Below, in pieces: positions 1 through 7,974 of a DNA stretch of 64,000 nucleotides. Below the pieces are notes generated by a model. The model worked only from the letters and a program-made list of their open reading frames with translations. It did not search any database and was not told the DNA's origin. The position numbers were made by a program, and so were the translations under genes. Source of the stretch: Candidatus Vecturithrix granuli (GTDB taxonomy: Bacteria; Moduliflexota; Moduliflexia; Moduliflexales; Moduliflexaceae); contig DF820467.1 in NCBI GenBank assembly GCA_000739535.1, positions 141,895 to 205,894 on the forward strand, read 5' to 3'. How positions within the stretch are numbered: position 1 is the stretch's first letter; each line of letters opens with the position of its first letter.

Positions 1-110
1 CGTTGCAGAATGCCGCCAGCATCTCGGCCCTGATGCTGACCACCGAGGCATTGATTACGGATATTCCGGAAAAGAAAGAAAAACATCCACCCATGCCGCC
101 GGAATATTAA
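1..110 (+). CDS. groEL: Chaperonin GroEL, C-terminal end (partial)
   Basis: The window opens inside this gene. From base 3 the reading frame encodes 35 residues and then TAA. They include [15 protein letters not shown] and TDIPEKK, the standard end of the GroEL equatorial domain. The usual GGM-rich tail is replaced by a short one, [11 protein letters not shown], closer to the PPMDMY-type ends. GroEL forms the cytoplasmic ATP-driven folding cage with GroES. A strong hairpin terminator follows 15 bases after the stop, so this is the end of its operon. The rest of the gene lies left of the window. Confidence 0.95.
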   Translation, partial: LQNAASISALMLTTEALITDIPEKKEKHPPMPPEY

Positions 111-125
111 GCCGCTAAACACCGT

Positions 126-160
126 AAAAACCGGGTTTTTCCAAAAAACCCGGTTTTTTT
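126..160 (+). terminator. Rho-independent terminator after groEL
   Basis: Inverted repeat AAACCGGGTTT / AAACCCGGTTT with a short loop and a run of seven T. It lies between the groEL stop and the convergent acetyltransferase gene, so it can serve both. The CCGGGTTTTT stem recurs almost unchanged at four other terminators in this window. Confidence 0.9.
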
Positions 161-170
161 GTCAGTCAGG

Positions 171-659
171 TTATAACGCTTTCACATAAATCACCTTGCC
201 ATCGCCCGGCGCATAGAAATCCTCTAAAATCGCTTCCTCACGATATCCGCAACTGAGGTAAAATTTACGGGTAGGTTCGTATTGTTCGCGTGAGGCTGTT
301 TCGATATACACCCGTTGTCCACCACGGGCGGCAATACATTTTTCACTTTGCGCGAGTAATTGTTTGCCGATGCCTTTCCCTCGTGCGTCATGATGTACCG
401 CAATCCAATACAAATCATAGCTTGCCAGGGTACAGGCAATTGGGCCAAAACAGGTATAGCCCAACACCTTTCCGTCCTGCTCTGCAAATACAAAATAATA
501 CTCGCTTGCCAGACCTCTGGTTAAACGATCCTGCACTAATTCCACGGCTACCTCAATTTCAGCCTCAAAGAAAAATCCGGTTGAGGCTACAATGTCGCGC
601 ACATGCCCAACATCAGTCGGAAACACGTCCTCCCGAAAAATCAGGGTGTCTGTCTTCAT
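171..659 (-). CDS. GNAT-family N-acetyltransferase
   Basis: A 162-residue protein of typical GNAT length. The acetyl-CoA binding motif A is RGKGIGKQLL at about residues 93-102, preceded by the beta strand DLYWIAVHHDAR. The C-terminal RKFYLSCGYREE is the usual motif B (FYxxxGY). It should transfer an acetyl group from acetyl-CoA to an amine, but the substrate cannot be read from sequence. No good ribosome binding site precedes the ATG at 657-659. The gene is convergent with groEL and separated from the next gene upstream by a palindromic repeat, so it is probably transcribed alone. Confidence 0.85.
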   Translation of the reverse strand: MKTDTLIFREDVFPTDVGHVRDIVASTGFFFEAEIEVAVELVQDRLTRGLASEYYFVFAEQDGKVLGYTCFGPIACTLASYDLYWIAVHHDARGKGIGKQLLAQSEKCIAARGGQRVYIETASREQYEPTRKFYLSCGYREEAILEDFYAPGDGKVIYVKAL

Positions 660-667
660 AAATTTTT

Positions 668-725
668 ATGGTTAGTAGTAAACGCTTCAGCGTGTATAAC
701 GCCGCTAAAGCGCCTGCTACGAACC
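668..725. repeat. Palindromic repeat, family C (copy 1)
   Basis: Imperfect inverted repeat: left arm AGTAGTAAACGCTTCAGCG, right arm CGCTAAAGCG followed by CTGCTACGAACC. It fills the whole gap between the acetyltransferase and the YitT-like gene. Related copies lie at 4459-4514, 40034-40096 and 43209-43282. Confidence 0.75.
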
Positions 726-729
726 TGTC

Positions 730-1620
730 TTAATAAACCTTTAACTTCCCATGACGACGGCCTAGCACTTCCGATGTATTATTCACCACGACAAAGGCAT
801 TCGGGTCAATTGAAAAAATCAATTCTTTCATTTTGGGTAAATCTGTTAAGGAGGTAATCGTAAACAATACTTCCTGCTCTTTTTCTGAATAGGCCCCTTC
901 TCCTTTCAAAATTGTGATGCCGCGATGTTCTTCGCTGAGAATGTGAGTAGCGATCTCATGAGAAAGATCTGAGACAATGAACACTGATTTCCGCTGGTTC
1001 CAGCCAGTGATCACCGTATCCATGGTTTTTGTATAGACAAACAGAAAGGCAATCGAATAGAGGACTTTTTCCAGGCCAAAAAGATAACTCCCCAATGCCA
1101 GGGGAATCGAATTGGCAAACAAAATCACCACACCCGGACGGACTCCGAAGCGTTTATTCAAATAAATTCCCAGAATATCAAGACCGCCGGCAGACCCGAT
1201 TGACCGCAAAATTAATCCTCCGCCAACTCCGCAAATCACGCCGCTGAAAATTACGGCAAGCATAGGCTCATGAATGTCCGCTGGTGGAAGTTGAATACGG
1301 CTGGCTGTATATGAAAAGAAGAGCATCCCAAATATCGTGTACCACATGAAACGCCGGCTGATATGAAACCATCCCAGCAGCAACAAGGGAATATTAAGAA
1401 AAAAATACATCCATCCGACATCCAGGGCCTCAAACCAGTAATGCAGAATCATGGCAAGCCCTGTAATTCCTCCGGCAAACCATTGATTCGGAATCAATAC
1501 GCTCTTCATGCCAAGTGTATAGATGAGGCATCCTGACGCAATAAGCAGCATATTGAGCGGAACAGAGGTACGAGGAATATCGGACATCTGACGATTCATA
1601 CGTTTTATAAGTGTTGTCAT
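730..1620 (-). CDS. YitT-family membrane protein (DUF161 + DUF2179)
   Basis: A 296-residue protein with the layout of the YitT family. It has about five or six hydrophobic segments in residues 20-210, with conserved stretches NQWFAGGITGLAMI and SAGGLDILGIYLNKRFG, then a soluble C-terminal domain (about 215-296) of DUF2179 type containing RGITILKGEGAYS. The family sits in the cytoplasmic membrane. Its substrate is not established, although the soluble domain is thought to bind a ligand. The start at 1618-1620 has only a weak ribosome binding site, so Met8 or Met12 are alternatives. The gene appears monocistronic. Confidence 0.85.
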   Translation of the reverse strand: MTTLIKRMNRQMSDIPRTSVPLNMLLIASGCLIYTLGMKSVLIPNQWFAGGITGLAMILHYWFEALDVGWMYFFLNIPLLLLGWFHISRRFMWYTIFGMLFFSYTASRIQLPPADIHEPMLAVIFSGVICGVGGGLILRSIGSAGGLDILGIYLNKRFGVRPGVVILFANSIPLALGSYLFGLEKVLYSIAFLFVYTKTMDTVITGWNQRKSVFIVSDLSHEIATHILSEEHRGITILKGEGAYSEKEQEVLFTITSLTDLPKMKELIFSIDPNAFVVVNNTSEVLGRRHGKLKVY

Positions 1621-1784
1621 CGCTATGACTCAAGAGCGTCATACACTGAACGTTTCAAAAAAAGTCCAGTGCATGTCCTTTTTCAGTCTATTCTTTCAAA
1701 GTGCAGCGAAAAATTTTTGTACCTGTAAATAATTCTGTGCTGTGGTTGAACTAACCCCACAATGATGAATATTAAAGAATTATT

Positions 1785-1990
1785 TCAACCTCACCCCGGC
1801 CCCTCCGCAAAGGAGGGGGGTCTTCAGCCCTCTCCTTTGCGGAGGGCTGTTAAGTTCTACGGATGTTTGTCATCTCGACTTCGCTCGATGACCGGAATAC
1901 CACACGTCGAGCGAAGTCGAGACGGGCATGTTTTACAAGAACTTAACGGCCCGGCCTCTCCTTTGGGGAGTGGCCGGTGTTGGGGTCGAG
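1785..1990. repeat. Nested palindrome, family A (copy 1)
   Basis: Fills most of the 1621-1993 gap. The core at 1845-1951 starts GGCTGTTAAGTTCT and ends AGAACTTAACGGCC. Inside it are the inverted arms CATCTCGACTTCGCTCGA and TCGAGCGAAGTCGAGACG. Outside it are complementary C-rich and G-rich arms (CCTCTCCTTTG type). The remainder of the gap (1621-1784) is AT-rich with nothing recognisable. Family A has further copies near 7834, 11756, 16527, 17863, 36841 and 57271. Confidence 0.85.
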
Positions 1991-1993
1991 CCT

Positions 1994-2971
1994 CTACATG
2001 TCATTGATAATTCGTTCAACCACTTGCGGCATTGTCACACCAGCCTGCGCCGCCGCGGCCATAAATCCGGCATCCGGGGAAAGACAGGGATTGGCATTAA
2101 TTTCCAAAATCCAGGGCTGATTGTTCTGGTCAACTCGAAAATCCACACGGGCGTACCCGCGCAATTCAAACAAGTCCCAGCACCGCCGCGCCAGGGTTTT
2201 CAGATTTTCCAAAAGACTACCATCCTCAGGAACAAAGTTGAACCGGCGCGGTGTGTTCTGATATTCAAACGACTCTTCTTCCCATTTCGCCCGATAATCC
2301 ACAATCCGTAATTTCCCAATAGGATAGGAGTCAAAAGAAATTTCCGCCGGAGGAAGCACTTCGACGCCATGCTTTCCGGCCAGAAGCGACAGATTAAATT
2401 CGCGCCCCTCAATATAGGCTTCAAAAAAACTTTCGCCCCGCTGCTGTTCGCCGTGTGTGAGCAGAAAATCCCACAATTCGGCGGCGGAATGCGTTTCAAG
2501 CGTGGCGGCCTCAGACAGTCCGATAGACGCATGCTCCCACACGGATTTCAAAATATAGCGATTGTGCGTCACGACCGGATTGCGTTGCAAGGTTTTCGCT
2601 GAAAACCACACTGGCGTCGGAAGCCCCGCGCAAGCAAGCTGCTGTTTCGCGAGGAGTTTATTCGACGTCAGAAACATCGCATTCGTCCCTGCCCCGGTAT
2701 AAGGCAATTGCAACACATCGAGCAGAGCCGGAGCGATATGAATCAGCCGTCCGTGGGCTGCGATGGATTCTACCAGATTGAATACAAGTTCCGGTGTATG
2801 CCGTGTGAAAGCGTCAAGAGCCTCTTGTAAATTGAAAGAGAGGGGAATGTGAATGGGAACATGACCTAAGAGATGAAGGATTTCAGCAATTGTTTCGGCT
2901 TGAACCAGCGTATCTTGCTCGTCTTTTCCGGCTCCTTCAACAGGTTTCCCATAAAAAATGGCAATATTCAT
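1994..2971 (-). CDS. D-alanine-D-alanine ligase-like ATP-grasp protein
   Basis: A 325-residue protein with the ATP-grasp layout of D-Ala-D-Ala ligases. It has an N-terminal Rossmann-like part starting MNIAIFYGKP, the YTGAGTNAM stretch at about 91-99, the SNKLLAKQ lysine motif, ATP-binding segments around ILKSVWEHAS and EAYIEGREFN, and the C-terminal metal-binding EINANPCLSPDAG. ATP-grasp ligases join a carboxylate to an amine or acid through an acyl-phosphate. The ligase substrate here is unknown, and the gene is not in a cell-wall cluster, so I do not call it ddl. A ribosome binding site (GAGGAAAAT) precedes the ATG, directly after a family B repeat. Confidence 0.75.
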   Translation of the reverse strand: MNIAIFYGKPVEGAGKDEQDTLVQAETIAEILHLLGHVPIHIPLSFNLQEALDAFTRHTPELVFNLVESIAAHGRLIHIAPALLDVLQLPYTGAGTNAMFLTSNKLLAKQQLACAGLPTPVWFSAKTLQRNPVVTHNRYILKSVWEHASIGLSEAATLETHSAAELWDFLLTHGEQQRGESFFEAYIEGREFNLSLLAGKHGVEVLPPAEISFDSYPIGKLRIVDYRAKWEEESFEYQNTPRRFNFVPEDGSLLENLKTLARRCWDLFELRGYARVDFRVDQNNQPWILEINANPCLSPDAGFMAAAAQAGVTMPQVVERIINDM

Positions 2972-2986
2972 ATTTTCCTCAGTTTA

Positions 2987-3188
2987 ATAACTACAAGAAT
3001 GAAGAATAAACTAGAATTTTCGGACGTTTGCTGAATATCAGCGATTTTCGTCACACAAAAGTCAAAAAAAATTTAGTTGTTCTTGCATAAGTGAGTACAA
3101 ACAGATTCTTTCCACTTTTGATGTGCGAAACCTCAGGTATTGAGCAAACGTCCGAATATTCTTGCTTATATGTGATTCTTGTAGTTAC
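2987..3188. repeat. SD-linked palindrome, family B (copy 1)
   Basis: Long inverted repeat in the 2972-3410 gap. The arms contain AACTACAAGAAT with CGGACGTTTGCT on the left, and AGCAAACGTCCG with ATTCTTGTAGTT on the right. Read on the minus strand, the end of the repeat lies a few bases before the GAGGA ribosome binding site of the ATP-grasp gene. The rest of the gap (3189-3410) is AT-rich and may hold the promoter of the P-loop gene, but no clear element was seen. Confidence 0.75.
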
Positions 3189-3410
3189 TTAGTGGAGAAC
3201 AATGTAACAATCATAAATACTCTCATCAAATTCTCCAAAGCTTGAACATTGAGACCTGTTGTCAAGAAATAATCTTGAAAAATATGAAGTTAAATTACTT
3301 GACGGAACTCCATGTTAAATCCCAGTGTTACGCTGCCAGGTTTACAATACTTCAATAGGAAAATGTCACAATTTTTCGTCGTGTGACGAGAAAGGGACAG
3401 CGCAAAAGCT

Positions 3411-4448
3411 ATGAAAAAGATCAAACGTGGTTTTATTCTGCCCAGCGCCGCTTTTACCATAAAAGAGAAACAGGCTAAATATTATGACACGATCGTGAAA
3501 GCTCCAAAAGTCGGTGATGTGGTGTATGGCACGATCTCCCGGATCGGACAACATTCCTCGTTAGAAAATTCCTCTGGTAGGATCCATCAAATTCATAATG
3601 GTACCCGGGCGATTTTTGTGTTCGGTAATCGTTATGCGCCGGATTATTATGAAGGTGTTGTCCCCGAAATCATGGAGGAAGAAATAGATCTACTGGCGCG
3701 ATCAGGAATGATTGGAACGGTCAAAACCAAAAATGCGATGATCAAAGACCCGACGCGCGTTAAAATTCTGGGCTATGTCTGCCATGAAGATGGAACAGTG
3801 GTGAATACCAGGAATTTTGCGATGATCAATCCCAAAAACACCGTCAAAAAATTTCCCCGAGCGCCGATGATCCTTGTTTGTGGTACTTCAATGAATTCCG
3901 GAAAAAGTCTGGCCGCCGCCGCCTGCTGTTGGGCTTTTACCGCCATGGGGCATGAAGTGCGCGGGACCAAAATGACCGGCACCGCCAGTTTAAAAGATAT
4001 TCTGCACATGAACGACGCCGGGGCCAGTCTGTATGCTGATTTTACTTACCTCGGCTATCCCTCGACCTATCTTTTGTCCGAACAAGAACTGCTGAGCGTA
4101 TTCAACCGGCTCGATTTGAAATATGCCAACAATCCCAAAAATTTTTGGGTGGTCGAATTTGCCGATGGGATTATTCAGCGTGAAACCGCTATGCTGCTGC
4201 AATCACCGGAAGTAATTTCGCGGATTCACAAATTTATTTTTTGCGCCAGCGACGCTTTTGGCGCAATTGGCGGATTACACATTCTAAAAGAACGGTTTAA
4301 TTTGGTACCAGATGCCGTCTCTGGGATTTGTTCAAGTTCCCCCTTATCCATGCGCGAACTCGCTGAATTTACGAATATCCCAGTCTTTAACAGCGCCAAT
4401 CCAAGTCTGCACCAACTCGCTGACATTCTTTTTGCCCCGAAACAGTGA
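3411..4448 (+). CDS. P-loop NTPase-domain protein of unknown function
   Basis: A 345-residue protein. Residues 1-150 form a domain I do not recognise, with KVGDVVYG and a possible small beta-barrel. A clear phosphate-binding loop, GTSMNSGKS, sits at about 158-166 and is followed by an ATPase core containing VRGTKMTGTASLKDI and YLGYPSTYLLSEQEL. The order resembles DUF1611-like or MobB/dethiobiotin-synthetase-like NTPases, but this is a weak resemblance. No signal peptide or membrane segment is visible, so it is cytoplasmic. It is convergent with the rhamnose operon and separated from it by a palindrome. Function is unknown. Confidence 0.6.
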   Translation: MKKIKRGFILPSAAFTIKEKQAKYYDTIVKAPKVGDVVYGTISRIGQHSSLENSSGRIHQIHNGTRAIFVFGNRYAPDYYEGVVPEIMEEEIDLLARSGMIGTVKTKNAMIKDPTRVKILGYVCHEDGTVVNTRNFAMINPKNTVKKFPRAPMILVCGTSMNSGKSLAAAACCWAFTAMGHEVRGTKMTGTASLKDILHMNDAGASLYADFTYLGYPSTYLLSEQELLSVFNRLDLKYANNPKNFWVVEFADGIIQRETAMLLQSPEVISRIHKFIFCASDAFGAIGGLHILKERFNLVPDAVSGICSSSPLSMRELAEFTNIPVFNSANPSLHQLADILFAPKQ

Positions 4449-4458
4449 AGGCTGTTCA

Positions 4459-4514
4459 GGTTCGTAGTAACCGCTTCAGCGGCCTTTTGAACGCTAAAGC
4501 GGTTACTACGAACC
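4459..4514. repeat. Palindromic repeat, family C (copy 2)
   Basis: Near-perfect inverted repeat with 23-base arms and one mismatch. The left arm begins GGTTCGTAGTAACCGCTT and the right arm ends GGTTACTACGAACC. It lies between two convergent genes and could act as a bidirectional terminator, although it has no U-tract. Confidence 0.85.
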
Positions 4515-4519
4515 AGTAT

Positions 4520-5269
4520 TCAGATAACTTTCCGGCGGTAATGTTCGTCCGGACGATTTTCGATGCGATTCACATTAGCTTCAGAGAAGAAATTCGGCCC
4601 GCCAAGCAGATACGTTCCTATCGTGATTTTAGCAGTTTTGACGGCCATTTGCGTGATATTCAACACTTCTTTATCGTTCGCCCCTACCGCAATAAAGCCA
4701 TGGTTTTGCATATAGATCGTTTTAGGAGCTTTGCCAAAATGCGTAAGATACGTATGGAATTTTTGATACAGGACTTTGGCAAGCACAAATCCCGGATCAG
4801 TATAGGAAATATAGAGCGGATCGGAACCTAACACCACAATTTGATCGGGAAAGAGGCTGCCGCTCACGGCTTCTTCGGCTTTGTTTGAGCAGAGAATACT
4901 GTTGATGGCGGTCGGGTGCGTGTGGCCTACATAGTTAATCTCTTCTTGCGACAGAATAATCGCGTGTAAAAACGTCTCGACCGAAGGAACTCTCTGATCA
5001 GGGTTATCAACTGTTGCTGATAGCAGAATCTGTTTGACTTCCTGATCGCTGAGAGCTTCTCGTTCAAGCGCATGGAGAATAGGCGCGAATTGTACTTTTA
5101 AAAACCCCTGTTCCGTAATCGTGCTCAATTGGGTGCCTGAAGCTTTCACCAGAAAATAGTCCTGATTGACTTTGGCCGAGGTGTTCCCTTCCCCCAGAAT
5201 TGCACAATCATAAGCCTCAGATCCTAAAATATTTGACATTGTGACAAGTCGGTGTAATATCTCTTGCAT
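4520..5269 (-). CDS. Class II aldolase/adducin family protein, probable rhamnulose-1-phosphate aldolase
   Basis: About 249 residues from the chosen start. Class II aldolase features are the phosphate-loop motif GEGNTSAK, GTQLSTIT, the VETFLHA stretch, the zinc ligands HTHP and a C-terminal histidine in MQNHGFIAVG. The fold cleaves ketose-1-phosphates with Zn. As the last gene of the rhamnose operon after rhamnose isomerase, the likely reaction is L-rhamnulose-1-phosphate to dihydroxyacetone phosphate and L-lactaldehyde. The sequence is closer to the aldolase half of RhaD-type fusions than to E. coli RhaD. The frame stays open to a GTG at 5350, but that extension runs through a palindromic repeat, so I start at the ATG 5267-5269. 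Neither start has a good ribosome binding site. Confidence 0.75.
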   Translation of the reverse strand: MQEILHRLVTMSNILGSEAYDCAILGEGNTSAKVNQDYFLVKASGTQLSTITEQGFLKVQFAPILHALEREALSDQEVKQILLSATVDNPDQRVPSVETFLHAIILSQEEINYVGHTHPTAINSILCSNKAEEAVSGSLFPDQIVVLGSDPLYISYTDPGFVLAKVLYQKFHTYLTHFGKAPKTIYMQNHGFIAVGANDKEVLNITQMAVKTAKITIGTYLLGGPNFFSEANVNRIENRPDEHYRRKVI

Positions 5270-5276
5270 TGTTCGG

Positions 5277-5365
5277 AAAGTGTTTAAATGTTGGAGTGCG
5301 AAAGCTCTGCTTTCGCTGTCAAAGCAGAGCTTTGACACTCCTGAATTCACTCAAACACTCAAATC
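5277..5365. repeat. Palindromic repeat, family G (copy 1)
   Basis: Core inverted repeat at about 5292-5341 with arms GGAGTGCGAAAGCTCTGCTT and AAGCAGAGCTTTGACACTCC. It is flanked by weaker outer arms (GTGTTTAAATG and CACTCAAACAC). It fills the gap between the isomerase and aldolase genes and keeps the aldolase frame open upstream of its likely start. A related core lies at 57573-57620. Confidence 0.75.
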
Positions 5366-5366
5366 C

Positions 5367-6641
5367 TTATCTTTGAGAAAGTACATCTTTTTCATATTGT
5401 TTCACAACAGCCAGCCAGGCATATCCGGCCGGGACGTCATGCTTCAGACAGTAATAATCCCACACTGCGCCGAATGGCAGGGTTTTAAGCTCTTCAAGCA
5501 GGGCCAGACGGCTGGTGAAGTCGCCGTCCAGTTCATATTCTTGTAATGTAGCCGTCGGTTCTAAAAGGGCCAGCAGCAGGGCCTTAATCATATTGCGTGT
5601 GCCAATGACCCAGGCTGCCACACGATTAATACTGGCGTCAAAGAAGTCAAGCCCAATATGCACCCGTTTTAAATAATCGCCGCGCACCAGTTCCTGCGCC
5701 AACGCATTGAGTTCATCCGAAAGAATGATCACATGATCGCTGTCCCAGCGTATACCACGGCTCACATGCAGCAGCACTTCATCCAAAAAAGTCAAGACCG
5801 CCGAGAGTTTGTCAGAAACGACTTCTGTGGGATGGAAATGTCCGGTATCAAGGCATAATAAGGTTTTTCTGGTCAGGGCGTAGCCCATGTAAAATTCATG
5901 GGACCCGACCACGTAGCTTTCCGAACCAATACCGAAAAGTTTACATTCGACCGCGTCGCGGACATACTGGGCGTCAAGTTTTTCCGCCAGAATCGTATCG
6001 AGCGCGTCGCGTAAGCGTTCACGCGGAGCTTTGCGATCAGCCGGCAGATCTTTATAGCCATCGGGAATCCAGATATTATGCACGCACGGCGTCCCCAGCG
6101 CTTTGCCAAAAGCTTCGCTAATCTTGCGGCAGGCAAGAGCATGTTCGATCCAGAATTGTCGAATTCCCGCATCCGCGCTGCTGAGCGTGAAACCATCGTC
6201 AGCTTTGGGGTGCGAAAAAAAACTAGGGTTAAAATCAAAGCCTAACTTTCGTTCTTTACCCCAATTAATCCATTGACTGAAATGCTCTGGACGGATTTCA
6301 TTGCGGTCAACGCGCCTTCCTCCAAAATCGCCGTAAATAGCGTGTAAATTTAAGCGATGCGTTCCGGGAATCAAGCTGAAGGCTTTATCAAGATCCGCTC
6401 GTAATTCATCCGGCGTGCGAGCTTTGCCCGGATAATTGCCGGTAGCCTGAATGCCGCCGCCGCTTAATACTGCATCCGGGGTTTCAAAGCCGCCCACATC
6501 ATCGCCCTGCCAGCAGTGCAGAGAAATCGGGATCGAGGCTAAGGTGTGCATAGCCGTCTCAGTATCAACACCTAAGGCAGCATAACGCTCTTTGGCAAGG
6601 GTATAACTTGTTTCAACCTGTTGGGTCGTAATTGTGCTCAT
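5367..6641 (-). CDS. rhaA: L-rhamnose isomerase
   Basis: A 424-residue protein, close to the 419 residues of the E. coli enzyme, and similar along its full length. It has [12 protein letters not shown] near the N terminus, [11 protein letters not shown], the metal-site region [28 protein letters not shown], and [11 protein letters not shown] with [13 protein letters not shown]. It is a cytoplasmic TIM-barrel enzyme that uses Mn/Zn to interconvert L-rhamnose and L-rhamnulose, the first catabolic step after the mutarotase. The start ATG at 6639-6641 follows GAGAGGAGATT. It lies between the deacetylase and aldolase genes in the same orientation, with repeats in both gaps. Missing the kinase step, it depends on rhaB at 41.5 kb. 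Confidence 0.95.
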   Translation of the reverse strand: MSTITTQQVETSYTLAKERYAALGVDTETAMHTLASIPISLHCWQGDDVGGFETPDAVLSGGGIQATGNYPGKARTPDELRADLDKAFSLIPGTHRLNLHAIYGDFGGRRVDRNEIRPEHFSQWINWGKERKLGFDFNPSFFSHPKADDGFTLSSADAGIRQFWIEHALACRKISEAFGKALGTPCVHNIWIPDGYKDLPADRKAPRERLRDALDTILAEKLDAQYVRDAVECKLFGIGSESYVVGSHEFYMGYALTRKTLLCLDTGHFHPTEVVSDKLSAVLTFLDEVLLHVSRGIRWDSDHVIILSDELNALAQELVRGDYLKRVHIGLDFFDASINRVAAWVIGTRNMIKALLLALLEPTATLQEYELDGDFTSRLALLEELKTLPFGAVWDYYCLKHDVPAGYAWLAVVKQYEKDVLSQR

Positions 6642-6661
6642 AATCTCCTCTCTTATGCATC

Positions 6662-6900
6662 AACCACAGATTTCTCAGATTTTAGAGGCTTCTCGGACAG
6701 GCATCTGCCCATGCCAAATCAGGTAATGGTTAAATGGTCAGTGATGTCTCGTTGACAACTGTTCGGTCAGGAGTGCGACGCGGTCGTCGCATGCGATGAC
6801 CTCATCGCACTCCTGCTTCCTGGCAAGCGTTCTAACACCCATCACTTACAACTTAACCATTACCCAAAAGCAATCTGTAAAATCCGAGCAATCCGTGGTT
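6662..6900. repeat. Triple-nested palindrome
   Basis: Three inverted repeats one inside another. The outer arms are 6662-6684 and 6878-6900 (AACCACAGATTTCTCAG against a mirrored copy, about 19 of 23 matches). The middle arms are 6722-6746 and 6841-6865 (GGTAATGGTTAA, about 20 of 25). The inner palindrome at 6768-6815 starts CAGGAGTGCGACG and ends CGCACTCCTG with GCATGC at its centre. The right outer arm reaches the stop codon of the deacetylase gene. The inner part is family D, also found inside the repeat at 11686-11950. Confidence 0.85.
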
Positions 6901-7780
6901 ATTCATGGTTCTTTGATAATTCGTAAAATTGCGTGCATGAAACGACCGACATTCGCTGCATGGCATGGGTTAACAGCAGCTCGATGTGCAGGGCGTGTTG
7001 ATCAATCCTGTAAATCGCCCAGGGATGAAAACAGGGAATGTAGGTGCGCAAATTGTTCTGCGCGACATATTCAATGCCCGGCGCATAGGCCGCATACATT
7101 TCAGCGGCGGTTTGCGGAACGTTGGCCGGATAGCCCCAGGGCAGAATCGGGGGCCAGTGAATGGCAAAAGGCTGTCCTGAGAGGACGTTATCATGCCAGG
7201 CGTGCAGCCCGAGTTCTAGCAGATCGGGATAGCCATCCTCAGCATACCAGAAGGGCTGGGTTAAGGGCGCAGGAATCGTATGAAAGGGTCCCATGCCAAC
7301 GCTGCGGATATAGCGATAGCCGGCCTCCCAGAATTTTTGCAAGAGCCGCTGCCGCCCCGCTAATCCGTCAGGAAAACCGGCCGGCGTCGTAAAGCCGAGC
7401 ACCTCCCGCCCAAAGGTATCTTCAATCAGCCGTTTGGCGTCCTGCAATTCGTGTTTCAGCGCCTGCTCATCAGCAGCAACTTGCAGCACATCCGCATGAG
7501 TATAACTATGGCATTGCAGATCAAACAGGTCATCATCCAAAATAGCTCGCAATTCTGAGGCTGCATGTTCAACCAGTTTTCCGACCAGAAAAAACGTGGC
7601 TGGCAGGTTCTTTTTACGGTGAACTTCAGCGACCGCAGCAATTCCGTCAAGACACTCTTGCAAAAGTTGCCCGCTGTATGAAACGCTCTGTTGATACAGA
7701 TCCGCCGAATATTTTTGATCCCCTAATTCCCACCAGGGATAAATGGCTTCAACATCATAAGCAGGGATATAGTATGACAT
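6899..7780 (-). CDS. Polysaccharide deacetylase (NodB-domain) family protein
   Basis: A 293-residue protein without a signal peptide. The NodB fold is marked by an early aspartate (AYDVEA, Asp9), the strand ATFFLVGKLVE at 61-71, the metal-binding histidines HSYTH at 91-95, and GFTTPAGF further on. The family removes acetyl or formyl groups from amino sugars or hydrolyses related C-N bonds. Cytoplasmic members near sugar operons are often of unknown substrate. It lies in the rhamnose operon between the binding protein and isomerase genes, so a rhamnose-linked acylated substrate is plausible but not shown. The first motif is shorter than the classic TFDDG, so I keep the function general. Confidence 0.8.
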   Translation of the reverse strand: MSYYIPAYDVEAIYPWWELGDQKYSADLYQQSVSYSGQLLQECLDGIAAVAEVHRKKNLPATFFLVGKLVEHAASELRAILDDDLFDLQCHSYTHADVLQVAADEQALKHELQDAKRLIEDTFGREVLGFTTPAGFPDGLAGRQRLLQKFWEAGYRYIRSVGMGPFHTIPAPLTQPFWYAEDGYPDLLELGLHAWHDNVLSGQPFAIHWPPILPWGYPANVPQTAAEMYAAYAPGIEYVAQNNLRTYIPCFHPWAIYRIDQHALHIELLLTHAMQRMSVVSCTQFYELSKNHE

Positions 7781-7833
7781 GATAAGATAGAAAAAGAGTG
7801 AAGGACAATGGCGGTACCTCCACTCTTTGCTCA

Positions 7834-7960
7834 GGGCTGTTAAGTTCTGCGAATATTTTTCATCTCGACTTCGCTCGATAACCGGAAATTAGCTCGATAA
7901 CCGGAACACCGCACGTCGAGCGAAGTCGAGACGCCCTTTTGACGAGAACTTAACAGTCCT
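7834..7960. repeat. Nested palindrome, family A (copy 2)
   Basis: Begins GGGCTGTTAAGTTCT and ends AGAACTTAACAGTCCT. Inside are CATCTCGACTTCGCTCGA and TCGAGCGAAGTCGAGACG. The central segment contains a short local duplication of GCTCGATAACCGGAA, so this copy is longer than copy 1. It sits between the deacetylase and binding-protein genes. Confidence 0.85.
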
Positions 7961-7974
7961 CTTCTCTTTATTTA

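Noticed and set aside
6796-7392. A 198-codon open frame antisense to the deacetylase gene
   Set aside because: Composition is Arg/Ala/Cys rich without any family pattern. It runs antisense to a clear NodB gene and starts within the nested repeat.
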